Shown: one piece after another, positions 1 to 12,394 of the stretch | How positions within the stretch are numbered: the first letter of the stretch is position 1 | How the letters are laid out: every line of letters begins with the position of its first letter | NCBI GenBank assembly: GCA_047495785.1 | Contig: JBLDXI010000007.1 | Location: 1,426,001 to 1,490,000, forward strand | DNA from: Lepidodermella squamata | Lineage: Eukaryota; Gastrotricha | Reading direction: 5' to 3' | DNA length: 64,000 nt | Translations under genes and position numbers: made by a program | Notes under the pieces: generated by a model | Databases searched by the model: none | Seen by the model: only the letters and a program-made list of their open reading frames with translations | What the model was told of the DNA's origin: nothing

Positions 1-881
1 CAAAGGTGGAGTCACGAGCCGGTCAAAAAAAATTTGAAACAATTTCAGCCCAGTTCGTGATAATAACAGCTCATATTGATTCATCATTGGAGTAAGGCTT
101 ACACGCTTCAGAATTCTCATGCGCACTCGAAAACTGTATGAAGGTTCAAAGCCCAATTATGGACATGAACAATAACTCTCTACCCGCAGTTTTTGACCGG
201 CTTTCCGGGCAACCACTAGCCTATTTTTTATGACGATTATTTCAGGGTATGAATAAAAACTGTTCATCTGATAATAACGAGGGCAAAAATTCTGCTGGAC
301 ACCATACATTTAAAATTAACAAAAAATCATCATAGTTTATTTCGGAAATTTCAGTTTTCATCGATCCGCTGCATCCTTGCATATGGATGAAGTCACATGG
401 CAACACTACTGGACTCAAAGGAAAATAATGGAAATGAAGAACAAGAGAAAAGATGCGATTTAAGCATTTCTCTTCCAATTGAGCTCTTGAAACCAGACGG
501 ATGAGATCGGTGCATGACGACAGGTGGTTAAAAGTTGAAAGAAAGTGTTTTCACTGTCGTGACGTGCATGCTATTATTATTCCAGAAAATATGGCGTTTG
601 GCGTTTAATTATTGATTCATGGAGCTATTATGTGGTTAGCGTTGCCATTACACTTGCCATTGCCGTTACACTTTTCCTGGTATCTTGACATTGGTCAGTG
701 GCGAGGGGGTGTTTAGTATTGCATCGCCCAGGGTAGCATTCCTACTACGTCTAGATCACGCCTCCAGGCTTTTATTTCCGTATGCAGTGGGCGTGTCTAC
801 ATCAACATTTTGATTTGCAAGTTTACCACTTGATTCATTGTAAGAGCTGCTAATTCCGCAAAAATTCTTTCGCAATTTGAC
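1..881. other. upstream flank of first lectin-channel gene, no gene recognised
   Basis: I see no convincing coding exon here; the short open frames lack splice-consistent continuation or family resemblance. From about 705 onward the sequence resembles 13590-13771, upstream of the second copy of the lectin-channel gene. Shared phrases include ATCACGCCTCCA and CAACATTTTGATTTG. The duplicated block therefore includes the presumptive promoter and 5' UTR of the receptor gene. No TATA box or other promoter element can be assigned. Confidence 0.5.
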
Positions 882-3800
882 ATGATTCGTGATTGGTTTG
901 GATTTATCACCATAGGTACGAGCCTCTTCATCCGTGATATTTCTTGGTCTTCATAGAAATTCTTCCTGTTCTAGTTATTTTTGGCTGTTATCATTACGTT
1001 GAACCCCAAATTTGCCCCGGTGGAGTCTATCAGCCCCTTTTGTCGTTCACTAACACGGCAACGAGAGCATCACAGTGGGACTACTACTATTTCGCGAGGT
1101 TGAACAACAGTCAGCAAGACCAGGAAACAACTCGACTCGTCTCGAAGTGGTCGCCAATGAGCGGGGCAATCTGGACTAATGAGGTTAAATCCTTCAAGTT
1201 TAAATGAAATACAAATGCAGCGTATGTTCCTCTACACAGCCTTTTGCTCTTGATGACTTTTACATCGAAGTCACTATGAAAATGGCATACACTTACGAAC
1301 CATCGGGCTGGGCATTGGTCATATCTAACGAAGCGGGGATTGTTCGACCGTCCAACGACATTTTGACTTATGTGGACGGGCAAGAGTATGGCGTTCAGCG
1401 TAGTGCTCACCTGGGTAAGGCATGAATAGATCCCTGATTTTAGAGTGGTTCATGACCGGGTTTGTAAAGGGCTGACTGTGTTCGGAATTCCTCGCTCCTA
1501 CCTCGTTTCGGTCAAACTTTTGCAGACGGTGAATTCTACGATATGGTTCTCGGATGGACTAACAGATGAGTTGGTGTTTGTTTCAAAAGCTTTTCTCGAC
1601 AAATACTTCAAGGCCAAGTCAACGTGGAGATTTCGAGTTCAATCAACAACGGTGACTATAACAACTTGTCTATTCAACACCACAGATTGCGCTTCGACAG
1701 TAGTCGGCTTCAACATTCCGAGATCACTGCAATCCGTTTTTGCTGGCAATCCACTCCGGCTTGGCGTGACTGCTATGAATAGGGAAGCAAATTCAATTGT
1801 TGACATATACTCAGTCGAAGTTTGGGACTGTGGGCCTCAAGACGTCACTACACCTACTCCAACAGTAATTCTTCATTAGTAGGAGGGAAGACTTACTAGT
1901 GTTGATTTTCAGGTTAATCCATCCTCACTAATGTGTAACAATGGTATTCATCAGCCGCAATGGTCCTATTCGCAACCATCTGATTTGACTGATTATTGGG
2001 ACTACTACTACGCTGATAACTTGGACCGCGAAAATAAGCCACCTGACGCAATTCGCCTCCTGTCTGAGGTTAACTATCAAAGCGGAGCAATTTGGGCTCA
2101 AGTGGTTGGTGATGACATTTGACCATTTTATCCGAATTTTAATTAGTGCCTGAAAATAAATAGCCTTTCACCCTCAATGACTTCTATGCTGAAGTCACCG
2201 TGCAAACGGGTATCATTGATGCAACGAAAAGGCCTTATGGATTCATATTAATCGTATCTAATGAATCCGGTATAATCAGGCCTAATGATGGCTTTTTGGT
2301 CCTCACTGGTCGGGGCCAATATGGAGTTCAAAGAGACAAACATGTTGGTAGGTCATTTCAAGTTATTATTTTGTACAGTGATCTCACGTCTCTGATTTAG
2401 GCCTCACGATCTACATCCAACCATCTGAACGTGGTGTGATGGGGAATTTTCTCACTGTTCCGAGCAGCAGCACGTGGTACGGCTACTGCAAAGGTACCCC
2501 TGAGGTCAACTGGTGCTGGCCGAACCTCGACCAGAATTTCTTGGACAAGTACCTGTCTTTGAAGTCCACGTGGCAATTCCGCGTCACAAATGACTCATTT
2601 TCTGTCAACGTCTGCATCTACAACACCAACTATTGCGCGCAAACACTAAGGGCGAATCTGCCTCGAAGTTTGCAGAGTGCTTTTTCTAACCAGAACATGT
2701 ACCTTGGCGTAGCGGCTTATAATCACTTCGACTTCGCAACGACGCTTGACGTGTTCTCTGTCGATGTTTGGAACTGCGGGCAAGCGATTCCTGGACAGAC
2801 CTATCCGACCAAAACCACCGGCAGTACTACAACATCGACGACTACTACGAAGTCTGCATCGACAAGAAGCGTGAGATTAAATGAATTTTCCTAGGCCAAT
2901 ATTCATTATTTTAAAGCAGACTACTACAAGTTCTTCGTCATCAGCTACGACAATTATACCTACAACACAAGCTGGAACAACTCTACAACAGTCAAGCACA
3001 ATTACCGATCAGCCTACAACAACTGTAAAGATTTTCCTTATTAACTCAAGCTGCGACACAGATTCTTTCCTAGAAATCTGCTTCGACTACCTTGCCTGCT
3101 ATAACGATCCAGAAAACGACATCAGGCCATACAAGCTCAAGTCCAGCCGTTTCACCTACTTCATCTGGAGGAAAGACCGGTATGAATTCAAAATAAAGCC
3201 ATAATTTGTTATTCATTTGAATGTCTGGAAGATCCAACCGCGGCACTTAGAATATTGAAATCATTCGAGACATCGTCCTATCAGCTACTTCAACAGCTAA
3301 TAGCCTCTGCTGCTGACATGTTTGAAATTCCATTTGCGAATTTGTCGCTTAGCAACCTGCAAGCACAATGCGATGCCTTTAGTCCAAATCGAGCCGCGCC
3401 ACCCTCGAATGCTTCTAATTCGCCTCTCTACATTCAGCCAACATTCGCCATCGGTCGTTTCATTGATGTTAACACTGTCGATGAAACCATTTCAGTCGCA
3501 GGCTCTCTGCTTTTTACGTGGTCTGTGACAACTTGCCCGGCAGATAGCGAGGACGTGTTTACGAGCAGACCACAAGAACAACTCTACGTCGCCTCCTCAA
3601 ACGAGGTGTGGCGACCAGCTTTCCGATTTGTTAGTGGCGCCGAGTCGAATGTTTACATGGCTGATTGCGATAAATTCGGCGATGACCTCTTCGCAGTGAT
3701 GCATAAGGATGTCAAATCACCGAATCGCACTATCGATTTTTATTGGCTGAAAGACGGTACATTTTCCGCTTCATGCGAGCTTGAGCTTCAAGATTTTCCC

Positions 3801-4439
3801 TTCGATCGGCAAACTTGCTACTTTTCGTTTGCGTTGAATCGTGGGGCTAATTTGGTTTCGTTTCGTGACCCGATTTTTTATGTCTCATCGAACAGCTCGA
3901 ATCCAAAAAAGTGGAGTTATGAAGGCCACACCGCGATCCTATCGAAGCAGTACTACAGCAGGAAGAGGATTAGTTCGGTTTACTACGTCATAACCGTGAA
4001 AAGGAATCCAACTTACTACATACTGAACTTGGCCCTACCTTGCGCTGTATTGGTTTTCGTAGAAATCGCGTCTTTCTTACTGCCCCCTGAGATGCCGGAT
4101 AGACCAGCCTTTTCAATGTCAGTTTTACTAGCAATCATCGTGGCTGAATCAGGAGTAGCCAGTAACGTGCCCAAAACCTCGCAGCACATATTCCTAGCCG
4201 ATTATGTTGCTAGTATGAGTTGGATCAGCGCTGTTTGCACGCTGTATCAGCTGGCAGCTTGTTGCCACCAGCGAGCCATGCAGAAGCTGAACGAAGATTC
4301 CGTTTTAGACCCTCCGCGGTATTTCAGAAACAAGTTTTGCTTGATTCGTCTTTTTGATATTGTTGTGTCTTTCTTGGTTTCTTTGGTTTTCGTAGTCGTA
4401 CACGGATTTATGGGTACTTGGCCTAATAATCTCCATTAG
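882..4439 (+). CDS. Cys-loop ligand-gated ion channel with two N-terminal L-type-lectin-like domains (copy 1)
   Basis: Predicted surface pentameric receptor of 1,025 aa. Exons: 882-915, 975-1183, 1240-1414, 1470-1864, 1913-2104, 2164-2347, 2401-2870, 2920-3024, 3074-3179, 3232-4439; all phases agree. Order: hydrophobic N-terminus (MIRDWFGFITIVIFG, possible signal peptide); ConA-like domain 1 with SGAIWTNEPFALDDFYIEV, the pattern of ERGIC53/VIP36-type L-type lectins, ending VDIYSVEVWDC; domain 2 with the same layout and the same intron phases; a Thr/Ser-rich linker (exons 7-9); a Cys-loop receptor ligand domain with a canonical 13-residue loop CELELQDFPFDRQTC; then TM1-TM4. PDRP before TM2 puts an acidic residue at -1', as in cation channels (inference). 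No vicinal Cys pair in loop C, so not an alpha nAChR type. Conserved AATAAA at 4534 downstream. A start at 882 is favoured because copy 2 has ATGATTCG in the same place. Confidence 0.85.
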
Positions 4440-4739
4440 TCATTTTACTGTTGATTTTTTCCGGTTTCTAACTAAAAACTGGGTCATCAGGCAAAATTTG
4501 ACAGATTCATCATCGTCGTGGTGAAATTCGTCAAATAAATTGTGTCAAGTTGGCTTTCCTTTTTTAATTCGGCTGATACAAATCTGATTACTCCTGAGGT
4601 GTAAATGACAGCCTGCGATCTGAAAGCCAATGCCCACAACAAAGTTGTACTTTTCAGGCGAACAAGTGACAAAAATAAAGGGAAATGGTGGCAGCGACAA
4701 GCCTGACCTGAAGGAACTATGATCTTCGAGGTTCCTGAT
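4440..4739. other. 3' flank of copy 1 with poly(A) signal
   Basis: Contains AATAAA at 4534-4539, about 95 bases past the stop codon, in a stretch (GTGAAATTCGTC, then CTTTCC and a T run) that is kept near 17450-17500 after copy 2. This supports both as real 3' ends. No other gene is seen. Confidence 0.55.
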
Positions 4740-5471
4740 GCACATTTTCAGGCCCGCCTAAGTTTCCTCCACGCGCGCACTCTGATTGGTCGGCCTCGCG
4801 CTCAATGAATGATAAAGGCTAACTTTCGAATTTACCGGCGGTTTTTATATCAAAATGAAATTCGTTAAATTTGGAATCGATTGAATATGGGGTTCTCGCT
4901 CGAAAAATGCAAAGCGAAAATGTTTTACGTGCATTCAAATTAATGCGCGCACGCACAAGTAACTTGTGTGCGCGCGCGTTAACGAAAATTCAGACGACAA
5001 ATTTTCATCACACGTAAAACATTTTCGCTTTACATTTTTCGAGCGAGAACCCCATATTCAATCGATTCCAAATTTAACGAATTTCATTTTGATATAAAAA
5101 CCGCCGGTAAATTCGAAAGTTAGCCTTTGTAATTGCCGCGCGCGGTTTCAAAATACTAAAAACCATGTAGAGGCACGACTTAAACTTGTGCGCGCGCAAT
5201 TCTGCAAGTCCCAACGTTTCATTAAATTTCAATTTCAAATAATCCATTCCATAACGAATTTTAGATAAGAATATTCAGTTTTTACTGCTCTGTCCAATGT
5301 GCTATCATGATCGTGGACGAATTTAATTTTAAAAATAAATTGGGGTATAATTCGGGAATTTGCTTGCTCGCGTTGTGCGCGTGCTCACACGTGTTGCGCA
5401 ATCGCACGCACAAATCGCCAGCCAATAGGAGCGCGCGCGTGGAGGAAACTTAGGCGGGCCTGAAAATGTGC
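4740..5471. mobile_element. Long-TIR MITE, Mutator-like (9-bp target duplication)
   Basis: The ends are inverted copies: GCACATTTTCAGGCCCGCC at 4740 and its complement ending at 5471, continuing through the segment with CACGCGCGC. Both sides are flanked by the same nine bases, GTTCCTGAT (4731-4739 and 5472-5480). A second inner inverted repeat of roughly 115 bases (about 4810-4930 versus 5014-5128) makes the left part almost a hairpin. There is no transposase frame, so it is non-autonomous. Nine-base duplications with long TIRs are typical of MULE elements (family knowledge). A partial end of the same family sits at about 62196-62250. Confidence 0.8.
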
Positions 5472-5480
5472 GTTCCTGAT

Positions 5481-7692
5481 CCCTTCCGGAAAATTGCTGT
5501 CTATTCAATGCTGCAAATTAGCTGATTCTAACAACTTTGACAGGGTGAACAATCATACTGACGAAGTAAGTTTGTATTTTCCCTGTTAGACGTTAACCTA
5601 CAACATCTGAATACAAAAATGGAACCAACTACACAAAACCTTCTTCTATTGGGCAACGGACCCTGAAACATTCAAAAACTCTGTAATTGCTCCAGGCCTT
5701 ACCTTTTGACAACACCCGAAAGGAGCTGAAAAATATGGTAGCATGCGACCAATCTATTTATCTACGAAGCAATGGCAGCGAAACCCGCTTTTCTAGTTAG
5801 CTTTGGCGCTGCCAGCTGAAAATAATGAGAAACATTGCGTGCTCACGGGCTACCTCGAGAGGTCTAGGCAAGAAAAACCAATATAAACCACAGAGGGGAG
5901 GGGCCTTTGTTATCTGGCCAGATGAACGCCTCGCTATTTTCTTAATTGTTTTACTCTGATTTCGCTTGCTTTTTTCTCGCTGCTTTTATTTCGCTAGCTC
6001 TATTCGGACACAGCCATTGTATATGTATATGACACGAAATCATAGGAAATCGGCTAATTTAATTGGTCTCATGACGCAGTTTATTTCGCGACGTAGTTTA
6101 TTTCGCGGCGCAGTTTTTTTGGCGACGTTGAAATGCCTTAGTTACTACGATGCTTAAGTCGCTTTAAACCAACTTAGCAAGCACGGCGATTACGATAACG
6201 GACAACAAAATACTAATTTAATAATTAATAATATAAAAGTCATAAAAATTTGCACCGTCTTCGTTGCAACTTAAATATTATTGTGGAAAATGAAGTTGCT
6301 CGTGACTCTTCGATTCATTTTTTATGCCTGTCTGTAAAAATAAATTGTGGTTAGAGGTTCAAAACATCGGCTAGCTGGTGCATTCACATTAATAAGCTGC
6401 TGCTAGTGGGTTCGATTCCGTCCCTGCTATTCATAGTTTTTATTCGAAGCAGTCAGTCTCAAACAGATACAAGGATATAAAAGACATAAGTTTGTGAACG
6501 GTTCTCCTTCTCAATTTTTCTGTATTGCATACAGAGAGAGAAAAAAGTAATTGGAGAAAGCCATCCATACCCTTTAGTACCCCCACGCCCCAAATATGTG
6601 TTTAGCTCATTTTCGGGTGATAAAGTTGCTTCATTCTGCTTCACTTGTTGAGAACGTCATGTGCCGTAATATTTGCGTTTTATGGTCAACAAGTGCAAAG
6701 CAGAAAAGCCCAATACATAGCAATGCTAACTGTAGCGTTTCCGTTGATTTCATATTTCACTAATTTATCGAATATCAAATTTCGCGTTTTTGTGTATGTT
6801 TTTCACCAGAAATTAAATTTGAAGTGAAAACTAATTTATAAATTGAATAAGAAAGAAATTATAGGAATATTCTAAATATAACTAAGAAATAAGAAATTCC
6901 CTTGATCTCTAATCTCTAACCTTAGATTATTCCTAAGAAGTGGAATGGACTGGAAGTTTCTACTGGAAGTTTCTAACATTGATTTTCGTGTTCTCCGTTT
7001 GATTTGCTAAAGAAATGAACAAACATCTGTCAAATTTGAGTCGCTATAGATCTTCATTACCATTTCACACTTTCATTACATTCACAGCCCCATTTCGTCT
7101 AATGGCGGTCATGATCCCCCTAAAATATCATTTCAATACTAAATCAAGTACGGAGAGAACAAACTTAAGATCTCCCCTAAAGGGTACCGAACGGCGCTGG
7201 AGGGGAATAAAGTCGCTTTTTCTGGCCTGTTGATTTATCGAATAGGCCTTATACACGGCCGGTGGCTAGTCATTTACGGACACCTCGGTCCCAGCAGTTG
7301 GCAGCTAGAGCACCCTCCAAAGGCCTTCCAAAGTCCCGTAATTTTCACTAGACAAAAAGCTTCGGTGGTTGTGCGGGCTGCTTTATTACTGAAGTGCAAA
7401 AGAGGTTCGAAACCTGCGACCTCATTATGATAATATTCACCGGTTAATATTTGTCTGCTATAACATGAGTAAAGAGTTTATGAGCGATATAAACGATTTA
7501 CGAATGTTATATCGTAAAATATCGAATTGGCACAGCTACTCGATATTTTTGAATACAATTCTATATTTACCGGTTAACTCTTTGACAACATAGAAAAGTA
7601 TGCTGCACGGTCAGAAATACATCAGAAATTATCAATATAGAAATGTGCCGTGAAAGTTCACGCATGGATACTGTTCAATGGGTTCGAAGCCT
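5481..7692. other. intergenic, AT-rich, no supported gene
   Basis: Short frames at 5966, 6459, 6645 and 7015 show neither family resemblance nor splice-consistent continuation. The only structured piece is a tRNA-like stretch near 6375-6435, listed separately. Nothing else recognised. Confidence 0.5.
6375..6435 (+). repeat. tRNA-like sequence, probable tRNA-derived repeat or tRNA pseudogene
   Basis: GTGGGTTCGATTCC at about 6406 matches the internal B box / T-arm of a tRNA and is followed by a 3'-acceptor-like GTCCCTGCTA. The 5' side does not supply the complementary AGCAGGGA strand, so a working tRNA is not supported. A SINE head or a decayed tRNA is more likely. Confidence 0.35.
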
Positions 7693-7709
7693 TCAGATCG
7701 GAAGAACCC

Positions 7710-9052
7710 TCAAGCCAACATTTTGACTCCATAGTACGTAACAACTGCCATGCCAGTGATGAATGCAAGTAGTGCAATCGTCATATCCAAAAGCCTGATC
7801 ATCCTCATCCCACCATGGACAAAGCTTCGTCCGATGATATGTCGAGCCTGCTTCCACTGGCTCAGACTGCTTGCTGTCAGGGCGTAAGCCGTGATAAATA
7901 CACAAATTAACATGAAGCTGACTAGGACATTGATCAAATAAACGTCCTCAGACGTTCGAGGAATCAGCGAAAAGACTAGGGTGAGTAAAACAGCGGTAGC
8001 TAAATTCACCGTTACACAAAAATTGGGCCGGTCCGGATGTCCAGGGTCCATTATTAAAGAGATAACTTGGAGAATAAAAAGTGTAAACATAGGCAGAAGC
8101 ACATTTCCGACGTAATATTGAAACTTCCGTTTCAGAGTAAGATTAATAGTGACATGCAGATATCCGCCGGCGTCAAAAACAGTCCCGTTGTAGGTCTCGA
8201 AAGACCAAATATCATCGTCCCGGAGCGGCTTGTAATCGGCTGCAATGTCAACCGAATCGATCGCAATATCAACCTCGTTGCTGAGATTTTCATTTTCGAA
8301 CTCGAAGGTGCAAGTTGCAACATCGAACGGGAACTTGGTGTAGCTGAAGTGATAACAGTTTGATGTAAACGTCCGCACTGCATAAATGACGAATTTCGGC
8401 CCGGGAACGCGAAATGGCCGTACTTTTATCGTCCTTTCCCTGTAAAAAAAGCCAATTTAATGTACATTTTTAGTTTTCGTTCAAGTTGGAATTTCCAACT
8501 ATAAGTAAAATGGGTGAGAAAAGTGTTTAAATTTTTCAAATATTTACCCTCGCAGCGGCCGTGATTCCCCGATAGCGTTTATATGTTGCATGTCCGGCCA
8601 CCATATTTGATCGGCTGGAATTTCGAATTGAATCCTATCAAGATATTCTTGCTTATGAGCCGTGTAGCCCGGCCACAACTGCTCCCTTATATCTTTTCCG
8701 CACGGCATGTCCCAAAAGATACGCAGTGTCATAGATATGGTCATGCTGGAATGATAAATATTAAACGTGATTAACTTGATAATTTACGATACCTCATTGA
8801 GACATCGCTGACTTCGTTGATTTCACACAGACCTGACACAAGGTAACTTTTGATGGGTACCGAGAAGTTGTTGATGTGTCTGTGGTACGTCGTCGGCAGA
8901 TTGCTAGATTTTGCTATCGGGCACAGCTCGAAGAACAAATCGCGCAAAGCATCGGGGTTGAAATCGGCCGAAAAGTCGCTTATATTGCCCACAGCCAAGT
9001 TTTCTCTTACAAAGATGATCGCCAAGAAAGTTAAGAAGAAAGCTACAACCAT
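7710..9052 (-). CDS. Cys-loop ligand-gated ion channel subunit
   Basis: Three exons on the minus strand (9052-8793, 8745-8548, 8439-7710) give 395 aa. The N-terminus MVVAFFLTFLAIIF is a signal peptide. The extracellular domain has WWPDMQHINA (loop with the conserved W-x-PD) and a Cys loop CYHFSYTKFPFDVATC holding 14 residues between the cysteines rather than the usual 13. TM1 follows KFQYYV, then GHPDRPNF and TM2-TM3; the M3-M4 loop is very short (QWKQARHI) and TM4 ends the protein. PDRP before TM2 links it to the other channels here and suggests an acidic -1' position and cation selectivity (inference). It is closer in layout to the gene at 58690 than to the lectin-channel genes. Confidence 0.88.
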
Positions 9053-9188
9053 TCTTTTTTTCTCAAATGAAAACAGTAAGTATTAGTCACTGACTTGAGA
9101 TAACCCTAGCTTTGAAAATATACTGATTTCGTTTAACAAGTTTTTTCATAATCTACTACTCATAGTTTTCCCAAATTGAAAACGAATA
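9053..9188. other. short 5' flank of the minus-strand channel gene
   Basis: AT-rich sequence between the channel start codon and a palindromic element. No promoter motif is recognised. Confidence 0.4.
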
Positions 9189-9420
9189 CCGTAGAGCGGT
9201 ACAATTTTGAACAAGTACAAAGTTGAACATTTTTTCAAAAGTACAATTTTGAACGAACGTTTGCATTGAAAATTTCGTTAATGTTCAAAATTGTACTTCA
9301 CACTCACGAAAGTACAATTTTGAACACTTTCATTTTTTTCAATGCAAACGTTCGTTCAAAATTGTACTTTTGAAAAAATGTTCAAAGTTGTACCCTGTTC
9401 AAAATTGTACCGCTCTACGG
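9189..9420. mobile_element. palindromic foldback MITE with TA target duplication
   Basis: The element is one near-perfect inverted repeat: CCGTAGAGCGGTACAATTTT at the left end and its complement at the right end, flanked by TA on both sides (9187-9188, 9421-9422). Inside, the phrase TACAATTTTGAAC and its complement recur about ten times. No coding capacity. TA duplication fits the Tc1/mariner superfamily (family knowledge). Confidence 0.8.
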
Positions 9421-9422
9421 TA

Positions 9423-12394
9423 TAAGTCATATTGAGCTTTGAATAATAATTAAGTTATTGGAGGAAAATTATCGCGAAACAGCTTTTCTCTTCAAGATAA
9501 ATAGCATCAATCTGTTATTTTGATGATATTTTGCATCTCACTTATAAAGTTGGTTGCTTGCATGGAAAACAGCATCTATTTCGAATATTTTAAAGCGACC
9601 AAACGATCCTACGATCAGAAATATATCCATTTGCTATCAAGTCCAGGGCGAACTCTCGTAGCCATTTTGAGCATTACACTTCAAAATGATTTCTAAATGT
9701 TGGAGGAAATATACTGCTAAAAAGTTTTCAAAGAACAAGCGACAGATAATCCACGGGATGATTGCGACTGATTGAAGGAAAATAAAATTAGTTCCTAAAG
9801 CCCTAAAATCAGTTTCCACCAGCGAAATTAGAGTTTAAGCGGCTTTTTCAATTTCCGTTCCCAAGTTTTTCTTGAATCTTCTTCAGGAATGTTGGGACAG
9901 GCAATATTTGACGATTCTTAAAAATGAATAATGGAAAAACAGACCATTATTGGCCGACACTATTGCAACTGATTGCAGCTTTGGGACTAATAGCAGCATG
10001 GACTCGACCCTAGCGGAACATAGTGACGCCGAAATTGCGTAGCAAGATAAAATCTAGGCAGACCGTCAAAACAGCGTAGTCACGAAACAGCGAACGCGAC
10101 AAAACAGCGAAATTACCACTTGCGACGTAACAGAGTGCGACGGAACAGCGATTAAGGCTAAACGCGACATAACAACGTTGAAAAGTATTATTATTACTAA
10201 AAACGCGACAAAACAGCGAAGGACGAAAACAGCTGTTGCTATTAAATAAACAGCATAGGCTAGAAAACACCGCGCTTTATAACTCAATAAATTAATTAGT
10301 TAATAATCTATACTAATCTATTGTCTCTGCACTCTGTATACTGTCTCTTGGAGCTCGGTGGGTAGCTCGATAGATCCAGTATCAAAATGTTTTACCGTAT
10401 TTTACCGCGGTCATTTATGGGTCATTTCGTTTTGTATAGGTGGATCAGATGAAATCAGATCCCCGAAAAAACTCGAATTTCGACTGTCGCTATATGGTGA
10501 TGCTAAATGATTATTTTTGTTTGACTTACAGGGTGGAATGAATCGTAATCCAATGGAATTAAAAGCAATTTTTCGTCCGTGGAATCGACGCGACTGATCG
10601 ATCAGCCGTTGAAAAAAGAAAAAAAAATGAAATCCGATCTGTTGATCAGCCACTGATAATCGATTATCGGTTACAGATACGAAAGATTTGATGTCGCCAT
10701 CTTGTTCAGCGGCATTTTTTTACCCTAATTTCCAAATTTTGATGCATCTGTGCCTCCTTATAACGCAGTTATCGCGGAATCATTTTTGGTAGGGATTAAT
10801 TAGGCGGTTTATTAGACCTTGATTGCCCTCCTATCAGCGCGGCCTTTCAAATTGACAATTTCAAGTTAACCGGAAAAACCGCTTCAGCAACGAATTCAAC
10901 TCCAACTGAAAATGATTAGGGCGGATTAAGTCGACTAGGCAGACAAGAGTGGTAGCGCGGTTGACCGTGCTCTATTTGCACACGCTGTGGGAGGCCCGCC
11001 GCCTGTCTCCCTCGGGCGCACTTGGGTGTCTTTCGGTAGTGCATTGGCACCATGTTGATGACGATAAGCTGTGCGTAAGGTAGTAAAGATTAAGACGCAT
11101 CGTAAAATACGCGAATGCCTTAAATTTCAATGCCGCCGTACTCTACAACAATTTGAATAAAATTTCGTTTAGTATACCATATCGGGGTGAATATCATAAG
11201 TGGATATTAGCACGATGGATATTGGCCTGAAGGCTGGCTATGTAGGCCCGAGGCGCAGCCGAATGCCGGAATAGTGACCTGAGGGACGAACATCCATCGC
11301 TGTCCACCGATGACACCCGGATATCCGGCGTCAAAAATCATCATCAAATCATGATAATGAAAATGATCCGGCCCAAGATGCCGGGGCCACGTTGAGGTAT
11401 CGTTATAGCTATTAGGTAACTTTAAGCTGGAATATTGCGACGTGACATTCGAGCCTAAAATATAACGGTATGACCAAGCAAGCGCGGTAATACAGTAAAG
11501 ATTGATTTAAAACAAATCAGTTAACTACACATCCACCTTAAATTTTAGCTCAAGACGATACATGAAGCAAGAGGCGCATCAGTTTTCTAATTAAAATTAA
11601 TTAATTTCGGCAATTTCGGCAATTTCGGCGTCCCAGTGAATAATCATCTGATCGAGGCAAAAAACGAGTTTCATGTGAGTGAGGCAAAAAGGGTTAACGA
11701 TAATAGCAAGGCCTTTGGCTGCATTCTCCCATTACATTCATTCTTTCAGTGGGACCTGACAAGAGCGACTCAGCTGCTTCTCAGGTGCGAGTGCTATGAC
11801 TATGGGACTTGGAGTGTTAGATTCCGCAATCTACGACAATTCGTTTTATAAAACAATTAACTGCATAAATAAAAATTCTGAGTCGACAAATTCAAATGGA
11901 ACAAATTAAAGTAGATTTTTCTGACCTATTGTTTTTTTCAACGGTTCAGTGCAATTTACAGAATTGCTCTACTTATCTATCATGGTTTTTCGGTTTTTTC
12001 GGAAAACTACTCACTATTTTTCAGTTGATGAAACTCGTTCGAGGTCGCAGAAGCGTTGCTCGAAATCCTGACACCTTGATTTCGAGAAGTCTGAGCGTTA
12101 AACTTCGCCGAAAAGGCATAGTAACCTGATTTGCAGGATTCCCTTGGCGACGAACAATGTATCATTTGCCATTGTCCTATACCTTTGAACTGTCCTGAAA
12201 TTATATGTTTCCTTTCAAATTTAACTATGTCGAACTGCCCTCTTTTGGGTGTTATATAGCTCTTAAATAAATAAATAAATGAATAAATATGCAATTAAAT
12301 AGCCCGGCTAGCCAGGTAATTTGCTACTATGGCTTAATTAACCAGGTTTGACTAGTTCATCTTCTCTGATGTGTTCCTGCATTGTCATCCCCGT
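9423..12394. other. intergenic, no supported protein gene
   Basis: Open frames here lie in low-complexity or repeat DNA. Two pieces stand out and are listed separately: a cluster of CGACAAAACAGCG motifs at about 10045-10235, and a GC-rich, possibly structured stretch at about 10920-11400. Otherwise nothing recognised. Confidence 0.45.
10045..10235 (+). repeat. dispersed repeat built on GCGACAAAACAGCGAA
   Basis: The phrase (A)CGCGACAAAACAGCGAA and variants (ACGAAACAGCGAACGCGAC, GCGACGTAACAGAG, GCGACATAACAACG) recur about every 20-25 bases. The same family appears as an inverted repeat inside an intron at 27335-27515 and as a fragment at about 53170-53220. It makes overlapping long minus-strand frames that are artefacts. 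Element ends and target duplication cannot be set by eye. Confidence 0.6.

Noticed and set aside
2911-3080. Reading the Thr-rich linker as a separate mucin-like gene
   Set aside because: The exon phases tie it to the lectin domains before and the channel after in both copies.
2920-3204. Open frame reading through the linker of lectin-channel copy 1, with a Cys-containing stretch (SSCDTDSF...)
   Set aside because: It does not connect in phase to the channel exon. Splicing 3025-3073 gives a Ser/Thr-rich exon in another frame that does, and copy 2 shows the same structure.
10010-10290. Two overlapping minus-strand frames of 70-90 codons
   Set aside because: They arise from the CGACAAAACAGCG repeat, and there are no domains or splice support.
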